DNA of 13,205 nucleotides from Alistipes sp. (GTDB lineage Bacteria > Bacteroidota > Bacteroidia > Bacteroidales > Rikenellaceae): the NCBI GenBank assembly GCA_029051915.1, contig JAIDKM010000181.1:1-13205 (forward strand), written 5' to 3'. Below the pieces are notes generated by a model. The model did no database searches. It had not been told where the DNA came from and saw only the letters and a list, made by a program, of their open reading frames with translations. Positions 8,198 through 13,205 of this stretch are shown here, one piece after another; position 1 is the stretch's first letter; every line of letters begins with the position of its first letter. The position numbers and the translations under genes are program-made.

Positions 8198-8949
8198 TAT
8201 TCAGCAGGTTCTAACAATGCGGGAGCGGCCTGCAAGCCGACCTCCCCGGGACGGGAAACATCGGCTCCGGGCGAAGGCTGCGGCCTGCTCTCCGTGGCGG
8301 GCCGGACGGGTCGGGCCGATGCCGACGCGGGAGGAGCCACCGCCCGCGGAGAGACGGAATCGGGCTGTGCGGAGGGAGCGACGTCGACCTCCATCCGCCC
8401 CTTCATACGCCGGAACCGCCAATCGTGGAACTCCTCGTCGGACTCGAAGCCCTCGCCGATGAAGACGTCGGTACCGCCGCTCTGCACGATCTTGGAATCG
8501 ACGTTGGAATAAATCTTCTTGGTACGGGCATTCCAGAAGAGCTGCTGGGTATAGAGCGTCTTGCCGTCGGATTTCTCGACGATGACATCGCCCTTCGCCT
8601 CCCACAACTCGCGCTTCTCGTAATAAATGGCGTAATTAGCCGTGAGCACGGCGTCGACCGTAGAAAGGGAATCATCCTTGTAAGTGGTGATCCTGACCCC
8701 CTTGCGGAACTCGCGATAAGGCTCGCGAGCCTGCGAATAACCCTCCATCAGAGGGGTAACGAAGTGGTAGGAACGCCGTCCGTTCTGGGAATTGACGATC
8801 GAGAGGTTCTCGCTGTACTCGGTCATCCGCAACTCCTCGGCGACCGGATCGGTCGAAGCTGTCCGCTCGCAGGAGAATAGCAAGATAGCACTCCCCAGAA
8901 CGAGGAGTGCTACCGAGAGGTATTTCGTCGCACACACGGGCTTGCCCAT
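8197..8949 (-). CDS. lptC: LptC-like LPS export lipoprotein with Pro/Ala/Ser-rich tail
   Basis: This 250-residue protein belongs to the LptC family, which forms part of the inner-membrane-to-periplasm bridge passing lipopolysaccharide from LptBFG to LptA. The N-terminus is a lipoprotein signal, with hydrophobic residues 10-25 and the lipobox LLFS-C at Cys27. Escherichia coli LptC has a membrane anchor instead; the lipoprotein form is common in Bacteroidota. The core (about 40-190) has the repeating short-strand pattern of the OstA/LptC fold, with LTANYAIYYEKRELWEAKGDV and TQQLFWN as recognisable blocks and a GEGFESDEEF segment near its end. From about residue 192 the chain becomes a ~58-residue low-complexity tail rich in Pro, Ala, Ser and Arg, without predicted fold. 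It lies 16 bases after the TPR gene and overlaps the CorC-like gene by one base. Confidence 0.8.
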   Translation of the reverse strand: MGKPVCATKYLSVALLVLGSAILLFSCERTASTDPVAEELRMTEYSENLSIVNSQNGRRSYHFVTPLMEGYSQAREPYREFRKGVRITTYKDDSLSTVDAVLTANYAIYYEKRELWEAKGDVIVEKSDGKTLYTQQLFWNARTKKIYSNVDSKIVQSGGTDVFIGEGFESDEEFHDWRFRRMKGRMEVDVAPSAQPDSVSPRAVAPPASASARPVRPATESRPQPSPGADVSRPGEVGLQAAPALLEPAE

Positions 8950-8965
8950 CGGACGGAAGATCGGA

Positions 8966-10303
8966 TTAACGGAAACGGACGGTGGTGGACTGACCGGCAG
9001 CCAGACCGCAGGAGACCGTATAACGGGAACCCTCCTTCGCCTCGTTGAAGAAACACTCCTCCGAAGTCGGGAAGCGGTTGCGGTAGGAAGCGAGCGAGCT
9101 GCGGGCGGGAGCGACGTAGTCGGAATCGGCAGCGAGCAGCTCGAGAGCCTTAGCCATCGTGTCGTAAGCGACCCAGAAGACAGCCTGGCCGGTGAAACCC
9201 TCGCACTGAGCGGCCGACAAACCGTAGCACTGAGCCAGGATGAAGTAAGGCTCGCCGTCCTCGGGATTCAGATCGCGGGCCGAACGAGCGGCAGCGGCTG
9301 CACTCTGGAGGTGGTTGGCGAGCAACTCGACCAGACCGATGCGAACGTAGAGTCTCTGCTGCTCGGCAGGATCCTGCTCGACAGCCAGCGCCTCGTTGAG
9401 ATAACGCGTAGCCTTCGAATAATCGCGGCGCTCCTGGAAAGCCTGGGCCAACGACATGGCGGACTCCGACGAAGGACTCATCTCGTAATACTTCTCGGCG
9501 ATAGCGAGGTAGAAATCGCTGTTGCACTTGAGCTGCGGACGCGACATCAGCCCCACGGCCTGGGCGAGCAACGCCTCGTTGTCGGGCTCGGCCTCCAATT
9601 TGACGCGGAAGATCTTTTCGAGGGCCTCGCAAGAAGCGGCGCCGGACTTGCCGAAGACGGTGTCGAACTGAGCCTTGTACTCACCGGCGTTTTCACCGAA
9701 ATAAGGAGCGAGACGACCGTACTCTGCGATGACCTCGTCGGGCGTAACCTCGTCGGTATTCTTGAAGTCGTCGCAAAGGTTGCTGAAGTAAGCGACCAGC
9801 GTCTCGGGGTTGGTAGCGGCACCGCCCGCCTCGATCGCAGCGCGGAAAGCATCGCGGATGCCGGCCCGGTCGCCGGCCCGATAAGTCAGATACTCGCGGG
9901 CCTTCTGGTCGAGGATGAATGCGGCACCCTGCCGGGGGCTGTTGCCGAAATACTGCAGGCGCAGATCGTAGACCAACATCAAGGAATCGATATACATATT
10001 CTTCTCGGCCATGCTCCGGGCGCGGTTGATCTTGTTCTTGTAGACGTTGGCACCGCGCTGGTAAGTAGCCACGGAAGCACCGGGGCAACTGTTGATGAGC
10101 TCCTGGAAATAATAAGCGGCGGCGTTGTAGTCCTTGTTGTTGTAGGACTCCTTGAGGAAGTTGCTGTTGAGAATGTTCTTCTCGCGCTCCTCGGGCGTAT
10201 CGCCCCACTGTGCATACTCCGGCCCGCTGAAATCCTGCTGGGCCATCGCTGCGACCGCGAACAGCGAGCAAGCCGCAACGAGCAGAAATTTAACCTTTTT
10301 CAT
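8966..10303 (-). CDS. Secreted tetratricopeptide-repeat protein of unknown function
   Basis: The start is placed at the ATG at 10303 because it gives a clean signal peptide (MKKVKFLLVAACSLFAVAAMA, cleavage before QQ at about residue 22). An upstream extension of the frame to 10462 lies inside the preceding gene and reads as shadow translation. The mature ~424 residues are mostly helical with TPR-like spacing, for example the helix pairs around residues 52-75, 261-310 (FYLAIAEKYYEM, AMSLAQAFQERRDYSKATRYLNEAL) and 313-360. The last 40 residues form a distinct ending, FPTSEECFFNEAKEG...YTVSCG...TTVRF, with Cys residues that could form a disulfide. I recall similar endings in Bacteroidota homologues, so it may be a conserved domain. 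Its location between an outer-membrane protein and LptC suggests a periplasmic or envelope-assembly scaffold, but the sequence alone does not define the role. Confidence 0.82.
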   Translation of the reverse strand: MKKVKFLLVAACSLFAVAAMAQQDFSGPEYAQWGDTPEEREKNILNSNFLKESYNNKDYNAAAYYFQELINSCPGASVATYQRGANVYKNKINRARSMAEKNMYIDSLMLVYDLRLQYFGNSPRQGAAFILDQKAREYLTYRAGDRAGIRDAFRAAIEAGGAATNPETLVAYFSNLCDDFKNTDEVTPDEVIAEYGRLAPYFGENAGEYKAQFDTVFGKSGAASCEALEKIFRVKLEAEPDNEALLAQAVGLMSRPQLKCNSDFYLAIAEKYYEMSPSSESAMSLAQAFQERRDYSKATRYLNEALAVEQDPAEQQRLYVRIGLVELLANHLQSAAAAARSARDLNPEDGEPYFILAQCYGLSAAQCEGFTGQAVFWVAYDTMAKALELLAADSDYVAPARSSLASYRNRFPTSEECFFNEAKEGSRYTVSCGLAAGQSTTVRFR

Positions 10304-10329
10304 GATGCTGATGATTATATTTTTGTTGT

Positions 10330-11703
10330 TTAGTCGTATTTGGGCCGAACGAACCAATACTCGCCGTTCTCGCTGCCGGCGAAGAGCGCGAAGCCTACCG
10401 CGAACTTGAAATAACGCTGCCGCACCAAACCGATGCGCTCGGCGACGTTGAAGCCCCGGCAACCGTACTCGACGCCCACGTCGATCGACGAAGACCCGAA
10501 GAAACGCACGGGAATGCCGAAGCCGAGCGAAACGGCGTACTGATGCAGCTCGTGGCCGCCGAACGTCTGGTTATAACTACCGTAACGGAATCCTGCGCGG
10601 TAAGACCACCGTTTCAAGAAGTTGCGGGCGTCGTACCGGCTGGGAGTGAACTCCACGCCGAACTTGACGGTGTGGGTATCTGTATAGGCTACATCGAGGC
10701 TTTCGCCCGAAGTACCGATGGCCGTACGCACGGTCTCCTTGTTGCGGCCGCCCCAATTCTGGTAGACGTAATCGAGCGCTACGGCCCACCGTGCGGTCTG
10801 GTAATAAGCGCCCGCGGCCACCTGTCCGGGCAACACCAGCTTGAGATTCAGAGAATCGCCCTTGACCACCGTACCGGAGAGATCGGAAGTATAGATCCGC
10901 TCCTCGCTGCGAGGCCTGAGGTCGCCGCCGAGGTCGTAGGTAGCGCCGAACGTCAGGGCACGCCGGGAATTGAGGATGGCGTTCCACTGCACGCCCACCT
11001 GCCCCTTGAAACGCGAAATGACGTAATCCCCGGATCCGACGATGGAATTGAAGTTGCCGTCGCCGACGATGGAGGTAGGCGTAACGACATACGAACGCTC
11101 GATCTTGCCCCAATAATACTGGGCCGCGATGCCGACGGAGAGATTTTTGGCGACCTCCCAGCCGACGCCGAGCTTGATCTCCGTAACATCGCCCTCGCCC
11201 TCGTAGGAATACTGCACGGGCCCGACGTTGCCCCACACGGGATCCTCGGGATCGTAAGCGCCGTAGAACTTGGTGCGGTAACCCACCGAGCTATAGGGAG
11301 TCATGCTGAAGCCCAGTCCGACGCGCTTGTGAACGGGAAGCTGGAAAGCGATGTCGTGGAAATTGAAGGTATTGTAAGCCGACTTCCTGGTAACGCCGTT
11401 GTCGCTCTGGGAGTTGTAGAAATTCTGTCCCTCCAGCCCGAAGCCGAACAGGAAACTCTTCTGCGGAACGGCGCTGAAAGCCGCGGGATTGAGCATGTTG
11501 AGCGCTCCGGGATTCCGCATGGCCACACCCGCCCCGCCCATCGAACGCATGGCGAGCGAACCGGGAGTAGTCAGCTCGCCGATGCCGTACATCGTGTAGG
11601 GCGAGAAGGCATTGATGCTGCTCGTCTGCGCCGACACGACTGCCGGAACGAACGACAGCAACGCCGCGACAAGCAGTCTATTCAAGGTGTTCTTCACTTG
11701 CAT
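10330..11703 (-). CDS. Predicted outer-membrane beta-barrel protein (FadL/PorV-like)
   Basis: This 457-residue protein has a signal peptide (about 1-25, ending VVSA before QTSS). The mature chain consists of alternating polar/hydrophobic strands with many Tyr, Trp and Gly residues, typical of an outer-membrane barrel. Near the N-terminus AMRSMGGAGVAMRNPGALNMLNPAAF (residues 51-76) resembles the AMGGAxVA...NPA block of FadL- and PorV-type barrels. Those relatives move hydrophobic ligands or assist secretion; the substrate here cannot be told. Its ATG lies inside coaX, overlapping it by 26 bases. I keep that start because it gives a complete signal peptide. The stop is 26 bases before the TPR gene. 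Homologues next to coaX are, from memory, common in Bacteroidales. Confidence 0.8.
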   Translation of the reverse strand: MQVKNTLNRLLVAALLSFVPAVVSAQTSSINAFSPYTMYGIGELTTPGSLAMRSMGGAGVAMRNPGALNMLNPAAFSAVPQKSFLFGFGLEGQNFYNSQSDNGVTRKSAYNTFNFHDIAFQLPVHKRVGLGFSMTPYSSVGYRTKFYGAYDPEDPVWGNVGPVQYSYEGEGDVTEIKLGVGWEVAKNLSVGIAAQYYWGKIERSYVVTPTSIVGDGNFNSIVGSGDYVISRFKGQVGVQWNAILNSRRALTFGATYDLGGDLRPRSEERIYTSDLSGTVVKGDSLNLKLVLPGQVAAGAYYQTARWAVALDYVYQNWGGRNKETVRTAIGTSGESLDVAYTDTHTVKFGVEFTPSRYDARNFLKRWSYRAGFRYGSYNQTFGGHELHQYAVSLGFGIPVRFFGSSSIDVGVEYGCRGFNVAERIGLVRQRYFKFAVGFALFAGSENGEYWFVRPKYD

Positions 11704-12418
11704 TGAACTCTAAAATTCGATCCAATCCGCAAAAGACCAGATTGCGATTTGCAAATATCGTATTTTTAATTCTTTTCGCCAAGCATTTCGCATCCCCGCC
11801 GGTAAAAATTACGCATAAACCGTCGATTTTTCCCTGCATGCGCGACACGTAGCCCTCGATTTCGAAGACCAGCGAATTCATCACGCCCCGTTCGATCGCC
11901 TGGCGGGTGGTGCGCCCGAGCAACTCCTCCTCCTCGGTGATGTCGCACAACGGCAAGGAAGCCGTATAATCGTGCAAAGCCCGCAGCCGGGTACGCAACC
12001 CGGGCGAAATGCAGCCGCCGCGAAAGCAACCGTCGGCCGACACCAGGTCGAACGTTACGGCCGTACCGCAATCGATCACCAAGACGTTCCGCCCCGGATA
12101 GAGCGTCGCGGCGCCGACGGCGGCGGCCAACCGGTCGCGTCCCAACGTTTCGGGCGTGAGGTAGTCGCTGGCGATGGGCACCGGAGTCGAAGCGGTGAAC
12201 TCCACGCACCGCCCGACGCGCGGCCGGATCATGGAGACGACCTCCCCGGCATCGCCCCGCGTAGAGGAGACGATGGCCCTGTCGATGGCATGGGCGGCGA
12301 ACAACTCGTCGAGCATGGCGGGCAAAAGCCGTTCCGTACTCCGCTCGGCGACGCACCGGCCCTCCTGCATGACGGCGAGCTTCACCAACGTATTGCCGAT
12401 ATCGACGATGAGATTCAT
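11678..12418 (-). CDS. coaX: Type III pantothenate kinase
   Basis: CoaX phosphorylates pantothenate with ATP, the first step of coenzyme A synthesis, in the cytoplasm. The 246 residues carry the ASKHA-fold signatures in order: DIGNT at 6-10 (phosphate loop), TPETLGRDR at 88-96 with the likely catalytic Asp95, DCGTA at 116-120, GGCISPG at 134-140, and TGGD at 206-209. Length is typical for the type. Type III enzymes need a monovalent cation and, unlike type I, are not inhibited by CoA; this is family knowledge, not something visible here. The start overlaps the mfd stop by four bases (ATGA) and the 3' end overlaps the barrel-protein gene by 26 bases, so translation is probably coupled on both sides. 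CoA supply links loosely to the CoA-dependent mutase encoded elsewhere in the window, but the two are on separate transcripts. Confidence 0.96.
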   Translation of the reverse strand: MNLIVDIGNTLVKLAVMQEGRCVAERSTERLLPAMLDELFAAHAIDRAIVSSTRGDAGEVVSMIRPRVGRCVEFTASTPVPIASDYLTPETLGRDRLAAAVGAATLYPGRNVLVIDCGTAVTFDLVSADGCFRGGCISPGLRTRLRALHDYTASLPLCDITEEEELLGRTTRQAIERGVMNSLVFEIEGYVSRMQGKIDGLCVIFTGGDAKCLAKRIKNTIFANRNLVFCGLDRILEFNASEEHLE

Positions 12419-13205
12419 AACTGCTGCAAGGTTTTGTAAGCCGCTTCCACATCTTTGATGTTTCTAACGGTCATGGCCAGCCGATTATTGTGCTGCTTCA
12501 AGACGAAACGTTCGGGATGCTGCGTAACGTGCTTCAACAACTCCATGAAAACATCGCTCTTGTAATAAGGCGAATTCTCCTCGCCGACGAAGTGGACGAT
12601 CATCAGACCGTTCTTTACCTTGACGCGCTCCATACCCAGCCGGATGGCCTCCCAACGCAGCCGCACGACGTTGAGCAACTCGCATACGGCCCGCGGCAAG
12701 GGGCCGAAACGGTCTTCGAGCCGCCGGCCGAAAGCCTGCAGCGCCTCCTCGTCCTTGGTCGAGTCGAGCTCGCGGTAGAGCTTCAGCCGCTCGGCCTGCT
12801 GCGAGACGTAGGTATCGGGCAGACCGACCTCGACCTCGATGTCGATATGCGCATCGTCGATGAAGCGCATCCGCTCCACCACGTCGGTCTCGGCCTCCGA
12901 GAGCCCTGCGATCTGCAACCCCTCGGCCCGCAATTCGGCGATGGCCTCCTGCATGATCTTCTGGTAGGTCTCGAAACCGATGTCGGCGATGAATCCGCTC
13001 TGCTCGGCGCCCAACAAATTGCCGGCGCCCCGGATATCGAGATCCTGCATGGCGATGTTGAAACCCGATCCGAGGTCGGAAAACTCCTCGATGGCCCGCA
13101 GACGCCGCCGGGCATCGGACGAGAGGAGCTCGTCGGGCGGCGAGAGGAGGTAGCAATAAGCCTTGCGATCCGAACGCCCCACGCGGCCGCGCAACTGGTG
13201 CAGGT
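12415..13205 (-). CDS. mfd: Transcription-repair coupling factor Mfd, C-terminal part (cut by window edge)
   Basis: About 262 residues of the 3' end are present; the gene continues past the right edge (the family is usually about 1,100 residues or more). The visible part opens with LHQLRGRVGRSDRKAYCYLL, conserved motif VI of the RecG-like translocase domain, followed by DLGSGFNIAMQDLDIRGAGNLLG, the TRG-type relay region of Mfd. The rest (about the last 160 residues, with LPDTYVSQQAERLKLYRELD and RFGPLP) is the C-terminal TRCF domain that controls UvrA binding. Mfd removes RNA polymerase stalled at DNA damage and recruits nucleotide-excision repair. The stop overlaps the coaX start in ATGA. 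No truncation or frameshift is seen in the visible part. Confidence 0.96.
   Translation of the reverse strand, partial: LHQLRGRVGRSDRKAYCYLLSPPDELLSSDARRRLRAIEEFSDLGSGFNIAMQDLDIRGAGNLLGAEQSGFIADIGFETYQKIMQEAIAELRAEGLQIAGLSEAETDVVERMRFIDDAHIDIEVEVGLPDTYVSQQAERLKLYRELDSTKDEEALQAFGRRLEDRFGPLPRAVCELLNVVRLRWEAIRLGMERVKVKNGLMIVHFVGEENSPYYKSDVFMELLKHVTQHPERFVLKQHNNRLAMTVRNIKDVEAAYKTLQQL

Noticed and set aside
8792..10333. Long + strand open frame opposite lptC and the TPR gene
   Set aside because: Spans two real genes on the other strand and shows no family signature.
10304..10462. N-terminal extension of the TPR protein to an upstream start
   Set aside because: The extension lies within the 3' end of the barrel gene, is Arg-rich shadow sequence, and would bury the clear signal peptide that begins at 10303.

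Overview
The window looks like chromosome of a fairly GC-rich member of the Bacteroidota, most likely Bacteroidales and close to Alistipes/Rikenellaceae. That assignment is inferred from three things: the protein families present, promoter candidates of the TAnnTTTG type, and the general lack of Shine-Dalgarno sequences with A/T-rich leaders instead. No tRNA, rRNA, CRISPR array or intact insertion sequence was seen.

Left part (1-4316, + strand): a leader of about 270 bases with candidate promoters is followed by mutA and mutB, two bases apart. They encode the small and large subunits of adenosylcobalamin-dependent methylmalonyl-CoA mutase. In gut Bacteroidales this enzyme serves the succinate-to-propionate route. 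The pair ends at a strong stem-loop terminator.

Middle (4317-4825): the convergent gap between mutB and the next operon holds no intact gene. On the - strand it carries a recognisable broken fragment of a surface-protein domain (FISUMP / C-type-lectin-like; GYRN...YWSSSP...RANGFPVRCVQ). Its upstream half is frame-disrupted, and an orphan hairpin lies nearby. Codon usage at its expected hypervariable positions is compatible with a relic variable region of a diversity-generating retroelement (DGR). This is the most interesting spot in the window.

Right part (4772-13205, - strand): a tightly packed run read right to left consists of mfd (only its 3' end is in the window), coaX, an outer-membrane beta-barrel protein, a secreted TPR protein, an LptC-like lipoprotein, a CNNM/CorC transporter-like protein and a PpiD-type periplasmic foldase. 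Junctions are -4, -26, +26, +16, -1 and +72 bases. The first six genes look like one translationally coupled operon. ppiD probably has an additional promoter of its own, and the run ends at a stem-loop terminator. Apart from mfd and coaX, the products point to envelope biogenesis: LPS export, outer-membrane proteins and periplasmic folding.
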